This document shows positions 29,337-39,300 of a stretch of 64,000 bases of DNA, in pieces (the stretch's first letter is position 1; each line of letters starts with the position of its first letter). The translations under genes and the position numbers were made by a program. The notes under the pieces are model-generated. The model saw only the letters and a list, made by a program, of their open reading frames with translations, made no database searches and was not told the DNA's origin. Source of the stretch: Cymbomonas tetramitiformis (Eukaryota > Chlorophyta > Pyramimonadophyceae > Pyramimonadales > Pyramimonadaceae); the NCBI GenBank assembly GCA_001247695.2, contig LGRX02029125.1, positions 1 through 64,000 on the forward strand, given 5' to 3'.

Positions 29337-32300
29337 AGCTCGTCCTCGTGTATATCGGGGTATCTTTCTCGGAATGACTCCTGGTTGGTTACGCTGGCTA
29401 GCATGGCAACCATTCTCGTAGTGTCGGGCAGCTTAGGCAGCCTCATCTCTTTCTCCTTTGTCACTGGTGCCCACTCTGGGGCTGAGCTCGTCTCTGCTGG
29501 CTTGCCTCCAGGTCTTGAAAAGGCCTGCCGGTGACGTGCCTCGTAGCCCGCGAGCTTCATGGAGGCCATCTTCCACTGCCTGCGGCGTGGAACAGCGTCG
29601 GCGGTGCCTAGCCCCTGTGTACCTTTCTGTCCTTGGCTGCACATGCGTTGCAGTCGTTCTTCCCAGTCCTGATGGCTGAGGCGTCGCGCGACTTGCTGGG
29701 TGTAGCCGCTGGAACTGGTGATCCACTCTGCTAGTTGGGCTCGCACCGGCTCAGCCGTGCCCTCGGAGGTGGCAGCCACCTTGGTGGCTTTCGCGATGGG
29801 GATGGCAACTAGCGTGCCATGTTCCTCCTCCTCACTCTCCTCACTCTTCGGCAGTTTGGTCGTGCTGACCTCGGCAATCGCATACAATAGCTCCATTGCT
29901 CTTCGGTCCATAGCAAGGCCAAGCACTCCTGCCAATTCTTCGTCTTTCATGCCATGTGCCGCGCGCAGCTCACCTGCGCTGTACCCCATGGCCACTGCCT
30001 TCTCGTCCAGGTTAACCTCTCTGGTCTCCCCCACTTCATCATCATCTCCCTTCCTCACCACTGTGCCTGCGCGAGGCGCGCGAAAAGCACGAGAGTTTTG
30101 TGTCGCCAAGATGGTTGGCAATACTCTCATAGGCTCCCCTACAACGTTGGCGGTGTAGTGAGGCTTCCTGTCTCCTGTGACGACCCTGCGTGGCTTCCAG
30201 CCTCGCTGCAGAATATCGCGCACGTATCTGTCTGGTGGTCTGTCCACCCGCTCCATCACCAGATTGAACTGCTGATTCTGGAACAGATTGCTCCAATATG
30301 CTCGTAGACGATGCGCGTATGATCCCGCGCGCGCCGCGTCAAAGGACACCGGCTGGCCCACCACGCTGTTGATGATGGGAAACACCTCCTTCCCGATCTT
30401 CGAGTTCTCCCTGTGTGACAGCGGAGAAACGTTTTCCAGCACATATGCTGGCGGTCTCTGAGGCTGCAGCTGTTGCAGCGTGGAGAGGACTCGCACTGCC
30501 TGGTAGAACAGTCTGCTGTGCCTGCCCTCCAGACCAGCCAGCTTGCCAGCTGGTGACAGGTCCTGGCATGGATATCCACACACCATGACCCACTGCTCTC
30601 CACTCAATGCCCCTGCATGTACAAGGTCAATGAGGCTGGTGTCTTCGATGTTGCTGGGCAGTTGCTCCAAGTGGGCTGCCTCGGCACGGAACAAGTCAGG
30701 ATGACGGCGACTGAGCGCCATGCACCTGGCCCTGGCTACCGTCTGGCTGGACTTCGAGATGTCCTGGTAGAGGTACTTGTTAACCTTAACTCCGCAGCGC
30801 AAGAGCATCTCTAGTCCAGCACACAGGCCCCCACACGGCTCATAGCAGACCACGCCCTCTTCTCTGGCTTCCCGGAAGAAGCTCTTGTCAATCACTCTCG
30901 TGTCGATCTTCTTCGGCACTTTGAGCTTACCACCCTCCATGGTCTCGTCGCCGTATATCGCTGGTGAGCCTCCGGAATGCATACCCCTGATCGGCCGTAC
31001 CTGGCTGAGGGCATCCCAGGCGACTCGAGTCAACCTGCCCGAGCACCTGGCCACTTCCGGGTGGTCAGTGTCAAACATGACCCCCTTGTTACACTCCAGC
31101 TCTTCTTGGTAGTGCACGTCAAACAGTCGATGGACTGCGCTGGTCCCCAGCTGCTCCCTGACCATGTTCTCGCAGTAGTTGGCCACCTGGGCTTCTGGGC
31201 TTACTTCGGGACCAAGTGGTGGCTCCCTGGTCACTTCCAAGCAAATGATGTCTGTGAAACAGCGCGTTGGCCTCTCGGCACGCCCCGCTTCCCTGGCTCG
31301 GTCCCCTTCACGATCCAAACGGGCACCAGTCTCGTCTGCGGTGCTGGGCAGTGGGTACCTGGATGGCACATCCGCGTTCTCATTCTTCGGACCTGGTCGG
31401 TACTGGACCGTGAACTCAAACTCCTGGAGGCTGATGGCCCAGCGTAGGTGTTGACCTTGTAGGTCCCCCTTCTCCATGAGTGTTGTGAGCGGCGAATGGT
31501 CGGTGATCAGCGTGAAGTGGATCCCGTGCAGGTACTGTCGTAATGTGCGGATGGCCCACACCACTGCCAGCATCTCACCCTGGAAGCTCGCGTACTGTCT
31601 CTCGGTTTTCGACAGCGAGCGGCTGATGACCACACAGATGTGCTCTACGCCATTCTCGTCCTTCTGCCCCAGCACTGCGCCAATGCCATGGTTGCTCCAG
31701 TCTGTGTAGAGGAAGATGGGCTTGCTGTAATCAATGGGCTTCAAACATCTCCCCGAACATAGGGCATCCTTCAATGCTTGCAATGCCTGGTCCTGATCCT
31801 TCCCCCAAGCTTCCTTGACATCCAACACTTCCTTTCTGAGCAAGTCGTTCAATGGTCGTGCCATCTCTGAGTAGTTGGGTCCCATGGGTTCCCCCACCAG
31901 ACCTTTGTAATAGTTCATGAGTCCAAGGATGGAGCGTACTCCAGTTTTATCCTCGGGCTTGGGCAGCTCTTGGATGGCCTTGCACTTGATGTCCTGCGCG
32001 CCAATGGTGTTATAGCCGATGCGGTAGCCCAAGAAGTCCACCGTGGCTGACCCGAAGGTCGACTTGCCCGAATGCAGACGTATCCCTGCATCCCCCAAAG
32101 TGCGAAGCACGGCTTCCACATCCTTGATGTGCTGCTCAGCGGTGTCTGAGTATATGCACACGTCATCGACGTACGCCACCGTGCAGTGTTGCAGGTGACG
32201 TAGCTCGTAGTCCATGATCCTGATGAAGGCTGCGGTTGCTCCAGCTGCTCCAAACGGCATGGATGTGTAGCGATAAAGCTGGTTGCCCCACCAGAACGCT

Positions 32301-33883
32301 GTCTTGTCCCTGTCCTCCTCAGTGGTCATGGGAATCTGGTGGAACGCCTTGGTCGCGTCCAGGGTAGTCTTGAACTTGGCCTTGGCCACGCGCTGGTAGA
32401 GCTCTTCTGGACGATGTGGTAACGTGTTATCCTTCGGCGACAACCGGTTCGTAGACCGGAGGTCGACGCAGAATCTCGTCGAGGTCCACTGTCCAGTGTC
32501 GTGATCCTTCTTCCCCGCGACCACCACGTTGCTGGCGTGTCTGCAGTGCTGCGAAGCCGGCTCGATGAAGCCATATTCCAGCAGTTCCTTGCAGTGCAGG
32601 TCGATGATCTCCTGCTCTCCCGGGCTGTATTTCCTCGGTCGTTGGTAAGCTACCTTAGTCTCGTCCTTGAAAGGGATGGCGAAGGTCGCATGTGTCGCGC
32701 CCCCATGGTAGCCTTTGATGTCCTGCGGCTTGTTGGCGAAGCAGTAGCTGCACCTCCTTACCACGTTGCGCATCTCCTCCCAATTCTCCTCGGTGAACTC
32801 GGGATGTCCTCCAAAGGTGGCATTGAGCTCGGTGTCCAGCCACGCGGCCTCGTCCTTGGTGACCCTGGTCGTGCCCCCTGGCTGTAACGTGTCCAGCACC
32901 GTGTGCGGAAGCACCTCGTCCTGCTCTGCCACCATAGCCTCCCATCCGGTGTCCCATTGGCGCGAAGACCTCTGGTCTTCCCAGGCGGTCCTGGCAGATC
33001 TGGTCGGCGAGCCCGAGCACGATCCCATCGTCAGCACGCCCTGAAACTCCCCAGGGGCCACAGCAGCCACCCAAGCAGCCACCGCTAGCAGCAGCAAAAG
33101 TTTCAAAATTCTGCTGGTACCCACTGGTTTAACTGGAGGGTGAAGGGTCAGTATGCAAGTCAACATCTTCCACCCCCCTTGCATACGGCCCAGGCCTCCT
33201 CCTGCAGACACGTAGCCCACCAGCGCCAAGACTGATATCACATAGACACAGTGCGCCACTCGGTAGCAAGCGGCAGTGAACTGCAGGCGCTGCAGTCGAG
33301 CGGCAAAGCGCGGCTTCTGCATGCGCCGCGGAACAGCGGCCAGCGTAGCCGGCCCTGCGGCCAAGATCCGCTGGGCGACCGCCAGCGCGCGACCCACCTG
33401 AGTCTTCAGCGCGGCGAATGTGCCACCATCTCGAATCGAGCCGGCGCATGGCAACCCATGGTGGACAATGTGGGCGCCAACTGTCAAGACGCACCCCAGA
33501 GTGCCGACCATGTGCGTGAAGTGCATGGCGAGCATGGCGAGGCAGAACCGTATCAATGGCACGTACCACAGCCCACGCCGAGCGTGGTGGGGCCCAGCTA
33601 CCTCAAGAGCACCCTTGGTCAACAGCAGTAGGTGCCTGGCCAGCTCCAGCAGCACTCGCAGAGGCGCCTGTTGATGTGCCCATGGCTCGAGTGGCGTTGC
33701 GCGCACAGCCCACAATGCGCGTGCCATGGCTCTGCGGGGCGCTTCAGCGTGGAATGCCCAGCAGGCGACGACCTCACCAAGAAATCTGAATACCTCCATA
33801 GCCACCCATACTGCCATCACTGCAAAATGAGGCAGCTGCGGCCAATGCAAGCGCACGAACACCCCCATGAGCAGGAAGCACAC
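29111..33883 (-). CDS. Pol: membrane-type N terminus, RT, RNase H, DNMT3-like cytosine methyltransferase
   Basis: 1590 residues. Residues 1-290 contain about five hydrophobic segments (for example 'ILKLLLLLAVAAWVAAV' near 270). RT spans about 380-640 with the catalytic 'VAYVDDVCIY' (about 569) and 'FLGYRIG'. RNase H is at about 720-850 ('LYTDWSNHGIGAVLG', 'FALITDHSPL'-like 'FTLITDHSPL'). A C5-cytosine methyltransferase follows at about 1005-1340: motif I 'CYEPCGGLCAGLEML', motif IV 'GYPCQDLSPAG' with the catalytic Cys, motif VI 'YVLENVSPL', and motif VIII 'RAYWSNL'. PCQDLS and the overall order are of the DNMT3 type. All catalytic residues visible are intact. Capture of cytosine methyltransferases by retrotransposons has been reported in dinoflagellates and a charophyte alga. 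The last ~25 residues are off-frame because of the one-base shift that separates the integrase. Confidence 0.88.
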   Translation of the reverse strand: MCFLLMGVFVRLHWPQLPHFAVMAVWVAMEVFRFLGEVVACWAFHAEAPRRAMARALWAVRATPLEPWAHQQAPLRVLLELARHLLLLTKGALEVAGPHHARRGLWYVPLIRFCLAMLAMHFTHMVGTLGCVLTVGAHIVHHGLPCAGSIRDGGTFAALKTQVGRALAVAQRILAAGPATLAAVPRRMQKPRFAARLQRLQFTAACYRVAHCVYVISVLALVGYVSAGGGLGRMQGGWKMLTCILTLHPPVKPVGTSRILKLLLLLAVAAWVAAVAPGEFQGVLTMGSCSGSPTRSARTAWEDQRSSRQWDTGWEAMVAEQDEVLPHTVLDTLQPGGTTRVTKDEAAWLDTELNATFGGHPEFTEENWEEMRNVVRRCSYCFANKPQDIKGYHGGATHATFAIPFKDETKVAYQRPRKYSPGEQEIIDLHCKELLEYGFIEPASQHCRHASNVVVAGKKDHDTGQWTSTRFCVDLRSTNRLSPKDNTLPHRPEELYQRVAKAKFKTTLDATKAFHQIPMTTEEDRDKTAFWWGNQLYRYTSMPFGAAGATAAFIRIMDYELRHLQHCTVAYVDDVCIYSDTAEQHIKDVEAVLRTLGDAGIRLHSGKSTFGSATVDFLGYRIGYNTIGAQDIKCKAIQELPKPEDKTGVRSILGLMNYYKGLVGEPMGPNYSEMARPLNDLLRKEVLDVKEAWGKDQDQALQALKDALCSGRCLKPIDYSKPIFLYTDWSNHGIGAVLGQKDENGVEHICVVISRSLSKTERQYASFQGEMLAVVWAIRTLRQYLHGIHFTLITDHSPLTTLMEKGDLQGQHLRWAISLQEFEFTVQYRPGPKNENADVPSRYPLPSTADETGARLDREGDRAREAGRAERPTRCFTDIICLEVTREPPLGPEVSPEAQVANYCENMVREQLGTSAVHRLFDVHYQEELECNKGVMFDTDHPEVARCSGRLTRVAWDALSQVRPIRGMHSGGSPAIYGDETMEGGKLKVPKKIDTRVIDKSFFREAREEGVVCYEPCGGLCAGLEMLLRCGVKVNKYLYQDISKSSQTVARARCMALSRRHPDLFRAEAAHLEQLPSNIEDTSLIDLVHAGALSGEQWVMVCGYPCQDLSPAGKLAGLEGRHSRLFYQAVRVLSTLQQLQPQRPPAYVLENVSPLSHRENSKIGKEVFPIINSVVGQPVSFDAARAGSYAHRLRAYWSNLFQNQQFNLVMERVDRPPDRYVRDILQRGWKPRRVVTGDRKPHYTANVVGEPMRVLPTILATQNSRAFRAPRAGTVVRKGDDDEVGETREVNLDEKAVAMGYSAGELRAAHGMKDEELAGVLGLAMDRRAMELLYAIAEVSTTKLPKSEESEEEEHGTLVAIPIAKATKVAATSEGTAEPVRAQLAEWITSSSGYTQQVARRLSHQDWEERLQRMCSQGQKGTQGLGTADAVPRRRQWKMASMKLAGYEARHRQAFSRPGGKPAETSSAPEWAPVTKEKEMRLPKLPDTTRMVAMLASVTNQESFRERYPDIHEDELCLAWIKTGGRVEVPKEEYHRVRKRAARHRWDELMGELYMVTSVVRSCWCPSPVTGFSWCVSTMRGLAIGASGGH

Positions 33884-33948
33884 CTGAGTGCGCTTCGCCC
33901 GCCTATCATTGGCGGGCTGCGTGCCCGGCTTTTCGCCGGGGCTGCTTC

Positions 33949-36318
33949 TCAGTGACGGGCGCGCCGGGCTGCAGCCGGCCCGGTGCCCCCTTGAAAAGGC
34001 CCCAGTGCGCTCTCCCTTCTCCTCTCCTCCCAGATCTCATCATAACTTTGGCGTCTCTGGGGAGCACGCGACGCGCCCATGCCGGCATGCCGGCCGCGAG
34101 CCGCGTCCTGACGATGAGCGCCTTCCCTGGGGCTCGGAGATCTCCTCCTGCGCTGACCAGCCCGTGGTGAACGCTGCTGTGCGGCACTCTCAGTTGGACT
34201 CTGCGGGCGCGCTGCAGGATGGCCTGAAGGTCGAGTGTCGACATGCGCAACGAAGCCACTGGAACGCTCGGGGCTGCTGGGTGCTGTAGAGCTCGGGGTT
34301 GATGGCACGTACGAAACGGAGTCCTGCTCTTGTGCAGCTGGAGGCACGGCTTCAGTCTGCTGCGTGCAGACGGAATGTGCCGGGGATCTCAGAATGTCGT
34401 TGATTGACTGGTGCTCAGGTCTCTGTGCCATGTTGCACTCCAAGCCCATGGTCGATATCCCGCCGAGAACTCGGCCAGAGTAGGGTGCCGGCGTGGGCGT
34501 GGCTCGCGTGCCATCACGACCATCAAGCCCCGGGCAGTCTGGCCCAAGCGTGCTCATCCTCGCAGTTGCGTGGGCAGCACGAGGTCGTTCTTCATATTCT
34601 CTGATGATCGCCTGACGTGCCTGTATCGATTCCGAGAGAGCCGCCATGGTGAGGTGGCTTGCTGCGACCTCGGCCTGCCCCTGCGCCAAACTGGCAGACA
34701 GCCCAACCAGTCTTTCACTGATGACCTCCACGCTGTCTTCATCCTCTGTCAGCGGCGACGGTGTTCTGGTGCGACCCGTGTGAGTGCTCACACCCTCAAC
34801 AGCCGCGAGGTCGGAAGAGTATCCTGAGATGCTGCCGTCTCCCTCCTCACTTCCTGCATCCCCTCCCTCGATTGGGTCCAGGCACCTCATGAAGTCGTTT
34901 CGAAGACGCGCCTGCACCTCTGCCCGACGTGCCTCAGCTAGCAACGCCGGGCCCACCGAGGATGTGAACGCAGACAATGGTTCTCGGTGCATCACCGCCA
35001 CCTTGTTCCAGGTCTCCCAGCTGTAGCAGTCGAACTTGCGCGTACCTGAGGAGAGGTACTCCAAGGTGAACGCCATGCTGCTGGGTCCCCGCTCACTGTA
35101 GTAGCGATTGTCCTCAAAGAGGTAATACACGGCCTTGGACCGGGCGTTGGCACGGGTCTTGAAACCCCGTAGGGTGCCCTGCCGTGGGCCATCGCTCAAA
35201 TGGCCTCTGGCGATCTCCAAGAGCTGAGTGCGATCAACCAGATGCTCCATATGTTTCTGCAAGGTGCCGAGGAGTCCTCCCGTGCAGCCTTTCGACTGCC
35301 CACCCAGAGGCAGAAACTCTCCCCTTTGTCCCACTCCTGCGGAGGAAGCGTACTGGTGCAGGGTCTGGCTGCTGAGTCGCTGCGTGTGCACCCCCTTTCC
35401 TCGCTCCGCGAAGGGCTTCCCGAGCTGGAACTCGATCTCGCCCATGAAGCAACGGTACTGGATGAGGAAGACCGTCTGTCCATGCAGCGCCATGAACTCC
35501 GAGATCCCTCCCAGATCCAGCCAGTTGGCTTCCCCAGCTGTGTTCTCGCTGCGAGTGGGCGACTCCGGCTCGTAGGTGCCCTGGAACACTGCGGCGTGGT
35601 ACTCCAACATGGCAGGGTCGAAGACGCCGTTGGGCCAGGTTTGATGCCGTAAACGAAGCGGTGCTGAAGATGGTGGCGGTGCGGAGCCAGATGGCCCTGC
35701 CTCATCCCCCCTGACCGTCTTCGACGTCCTGAGAGTCTTGGATGTGCGCACTGGAGGGTTTCTTCTGGCCCCATAAGTGTCCAGCGCGTCCTGTGCTTGC
35801 TCCTCTGTCTTGCATGCTCCGAGCATCACTCTCGTGTTGTCCCCCAGATGCAGGTACTCCACGGCGGCAGCGTTCGTGCTAAACACCTCGCCACTGCCTC
35901 CTTCCCCATCTGTCACCGGGTAGAACTTCCCCACCTTGTCCGCTGCGTCTGACAGCGTGAGCTGCGGGATCCCATTCACATTCACGCCCTCCACACCAGT
36001 CACCTCCATGTCGTACCTCACCTTCAGACGAGCTCGAAGGTCAGCGATGTCCACTCGCTGTACATACTTTAGATGCTGGTACTGCCAGCGCTGGTCCTTC
36101 TCATAGTAAAAAGGCAGCTGGAACTCGCCAGTCATCTTGCCCATGGGGTTCATGATGGTGACGCCTTCCATGGTGTGACGTACCATGCGCTCCATGAGAT
36201 CCCATTGGGCGCGAGTGTGCTCGCTGAGTACGCAGAACTGGCGCGCCACCTTGTCCCACATGAGCTTGCCCGTCACGACCCCTGGGTACGTCTGATGGGT
36301 GTTGAGAACACTCGCCAT
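33949..36318 (-). CDS. retrotransposon ORF2, unknown
   Basis: 789 residues between Gag-protease and Pol, overlapping the end of Gag-protease by 46 bp in another frame. I recognise no domain. The N-terminal ~480 residues look folded, with repeated aromatic motifs ('FQLPFYYEKDQRWQYQHL', 'YYLFEDNRYYSERGPSS'). The C-terminal ~300 are low complexity, rich in Ser, Pro and Arg, and end 'AARRARH'. The frame is intact over 2.4 kb next to other intact ORFs, so it is likely functional. It could be a second structural protein or a nucleic-acid chaperone. Confidence 0.65.
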   Translation of the reverse strand: MASVLNTHQTYPGVVTGKLMWDKVARQFCVLSEHTRAQWDLMERMVRHTMEGVTIMNPMGKMTGEFQLPFYYEKDQRWQYQHLKYVQRVDIADLRARLKVRYDMEVTGVEGVNVNGIPQLTLSDAADKVGKFYPVTDGEGGSGEVFSTNAAAVEYLHLGDNTRVMLGACKTEEQAQDALDTYGARRNPPVRTSKTLRTSKTVRGDEAGPSGSAPPPSSAPLRLRHQTWPNGVFDPAMLEYHAAVFQGTYEPESPTRSENTAGEANWLDLGGISEFMALHGQTVFLIQYRCFMGEIEFQLGKPFAERGKGVHTQRLSSQTLHQYASSAGVGQRGEFLPLGGQSKGCTGGLLGTLQKHMEHLVDRTQLLEIARGHLSDGPRQGTLRGFKTRANARSKAVYYLFEDNRYYSERGPSSMAFTLEYLSSGTRKFDCYSWETWNKVAVMHREPLSAFTSSVGPALLAEARRAEVQARLRNDFMRCLDPIEGGDAGSEEGDGSISGYSSDLAAVEGVSTHTGRTRTPSPLTEDEDSVEVISERLVGLSASLAQGQAEVAASHLTMAALSESIQARQAIIREYEERPRAAHATARMSTLGPDCPGLDGRDGTRATPTPAPYSGRVLGGISTMGLECNMAQRPEHQSINDILRSPAHSVCTQQTEAVPPAAQEQDSVSYVPSTPSSTAPSSPERSSGFVAHVDTRPSGHPAARPQSPTESAAQQRSPRAGQRRRRSPSPREGAHRQDAARGRHAGMGASRAPQRRQSYDEIWEERRRESALGPFQGGTGPAAARRARH

Positions 36319-39300
36319 CGTGTACCTTCCCGAGCCTCCCGATGGGCACCACAGTCAGGGAGTGGGACCTGCTCGTTGTCCTTCCTGCCGCTCGCCCTCG
36401 TGGTCCAGGTCTCTGAGGGTATCTTCGTCTCCTTGTCAACCTTCTGGTCCACCAACGTAAAGTCGGGCCACAGTAGCTCCGTCTCCAGGATGGTCTTGTA
36501 TTCTCCACAACGCGAGAACTTGACCCGCACAAATCCTGCGTCCACACCACTTCCATCGCCCTCTTCGCAGAGTGCGCACAGACGAGCATAGCCCGTGCGG
36601 TCGATGTACAGGCGCTGCTGAGACCAGCTGCTCTCCTTGTCTTGGTAGTCCCACGGGTTCACTGCCATGCCCCCCCATGGCTGTACGCTGGCCAGCTTGA
36701 AGGCAGCTTCGCTCTCGGCCTCCTGCGCCAGCGTGAGGTCTTGATAGCGAGGGTCTGACTGAGTTGTGGTCAGGCTGGCTGGCGTGCGGGACCCCCTCGC
36801 ATCTGGCTCTTCAGCACTGGACCACTCACCTCTGGTCGCCACATTGGCTTCCCGCTGGCTGCGTGATGATGCTTGTAGCATGCCCAGCATCTGGTCTGTC
36901 AAGGACGTACCAGGCGGCGGAGGTTCGTACGTCGAGCTCTCGGTGTGTGAGCTGACTCGCCCAGTGAGCTCGCCTTGCATCATCGAGCTGGGTCTCAGGA
37001 AGCCCGCCTCCACCATGGACTGGCAGCGCGCCTCGAGTCTCTCCTTCTCCTCCGAGTTGAACCTTCTCAGCCTCATCTCCTCTAGCCATGACGCCAGGCT
37101 GTCCATCAGCTCGGGGTGGTTTCGCGAGAATGCACAAGGTGCAGGCGCACACCTCTCCCCTGCGAGGGCCAGACGGTCTTCTCCCCTTGCGCCCAGGGAC
37201 ACTGCTTCACGTGGTGGTAGCTCGCAATCATCAAAAGCGGGGGCAAGAGTGCGCGCTGCCGTGGCATCAACGTCAAAGATCTCGGTCGCCAGGCACACTC
37301 TCGGGTCTTCATTCCGCTTGCTCCTTGCATCGACGGGCGGCGTCAACTCGATCAATGGCAACGTGACCTTCTCCTTCATGCCCAGTGACACCGCGGCCTC
37401 AGAAGTAGCAATGCCTCTGTAGAGGTCGATGGTCAACTTGAGGGCGTTCTTCAGGGGTCCAGTGCCCACCAAGAAGTCCCACGTCGTGTCATTGGTGTAG
37501 GTGACGAAGGCGTGGAGCCGATGCAGAGTCATGTACGGCGTGCCCGCAGCGAGAACCACATCCACGTAGCAGTACTTCGTGAATTCCGCAGGGCTGCCAT
37601 CACATCTCGCCACCCTGGCCCCTGTCTCTGCATCAAAGATGGTCAAGCCCAACCTGTTGGCTGTCCTGATTGGGATAATGTTGCAGTTGGCCCCCGTGTC
37701 CAGGAGAAGCGCTTTGTACAACATAAGCAAGCCTCCAGAGGCCATCAGCGCCATCCCTTGTGCCAGAGACTCGTTCAGGAGCTTGCATACAGGCTGGACC
37801 TGTGCCATGGCAGTGAGCTGTTCCTCTGTAAGACCACTGAGCATCTTCTTCTTCAATAGCTCGTACGCCTTGGCCTCCATGGTCCCTGCGTGCAGCTCGC
37901 CCCTCTCGCTGAAGTCTCTCACCCCGTAGCTCTCCTGGACGGTGGCCGCTGCAGCGGTTACATGCACCGTCGTCCTCCCCTTCCTGGGCTGCTCCACCAT
38001 GTCCTCCGGCATCTCGTCCAGAGGAACCTCTTCTTCGTCACTGTCGTCGCCCGACTCCATGCCCGGGCAATCGTCATCATCGTCACTGTCGTCACCCGAC
38101 TCCATGCCCGGGCAGTCATCATCCTCATCGCTGATGTCCTGGCAGTCTGCTGCTGAGGCTGTCGGCACGGGGAGCTGGTTGTTCTCAGCCAGTTCCACCA
38201 AGGTCTCCACACCCCTTGGAGCTGTTATGCGACCTTCTGCTACGAGTCCAGCAGCTAGCTTGCGGAAAGCTGCTCCCAGGCTCTTGATCACGGAGGCCAT
38301 GAGCTGCACCTTCCTCTGCATCTCGTCCGCCGCAGGCGCCATGGGCACCTGTGCGTCTGCCTCGTACTCCTCGGGTGTCTTCACTGGGAAGCCCCTCATG
38401 CGCTGGGTACTTCCCAGGGCTACTGCTGGAGCCGCCGTGAGTTCAGACTCCGCACTCTTGCACAGCGTCTCGGGGAGTGCCCCCAGACCCAAGGTGTTGA
38501 GGGCGCTCGAGAGCTCCTCTTCGCCCATCTCCTCGGCCATGGCTGTGAGTAACTCGGTTGGAGGGCCAGACGACACTCCTACCCCTGCGCTGCCATGGTG
38601 GTGCGCGCGTGCATCGACGGTGTGAGTCTCCCTCTCCGCGACGTGCGCTGCGACTGGTTCCTCGTCGGAGCCCTCATCCTCGGACAGCACCTGCGACTTC
38701 ACACTGCCCGCACGACTGGCAGTCTTCCTAGCAGCCACCATGCCCTGGTACTCTGCTTTCAACGCCTCGGGATTGCCAGTGGTGCTCTTCTGCTTGTCCT
38801 CCGGTGACTGTTTGGCTCTGTACTTGTCCTTCTCGTCGTTGGACAGCTGCTGCCAGTCCGTCACCAGGATGCCCCAGTCAGAGTTCTTGAAGCGGTTCTT
38901 CAGATTATACATGCGCAGAGCGGCGTTCTCCGCGTCCCACCACTTGCTGGAACCAAGCCTGCTTTCGTGGAATCCAGCAGGCATCTTGACGTGTTTATAA
39001 CCACTCCTGCACTGCTCGGGATCGGACTCATGCCAGCCCCCTCCAAAGCAGCGCAAGCACTTGGGCTTGTCGTTCGTACGCACGCCCTCTGCTGGCGGTG
39101 GCGTCTTGTTGTAGGAGGCCTTCTTAGCTCTTTCGGCCACATTCACCTCCTTCTTCATCTTCTTAGAAGGTGATGTATCTACCTTCTTGCTGTTCTCCGG
39201 TTCGCCTGACTGCGCCACCTCAGAGGACTCAATCTTCTTGATCGAGTTCTTTATGGCCTTGAGGTCAAGGCCATGCTGTCGCGCCTCCCAGGTGGAGTAC

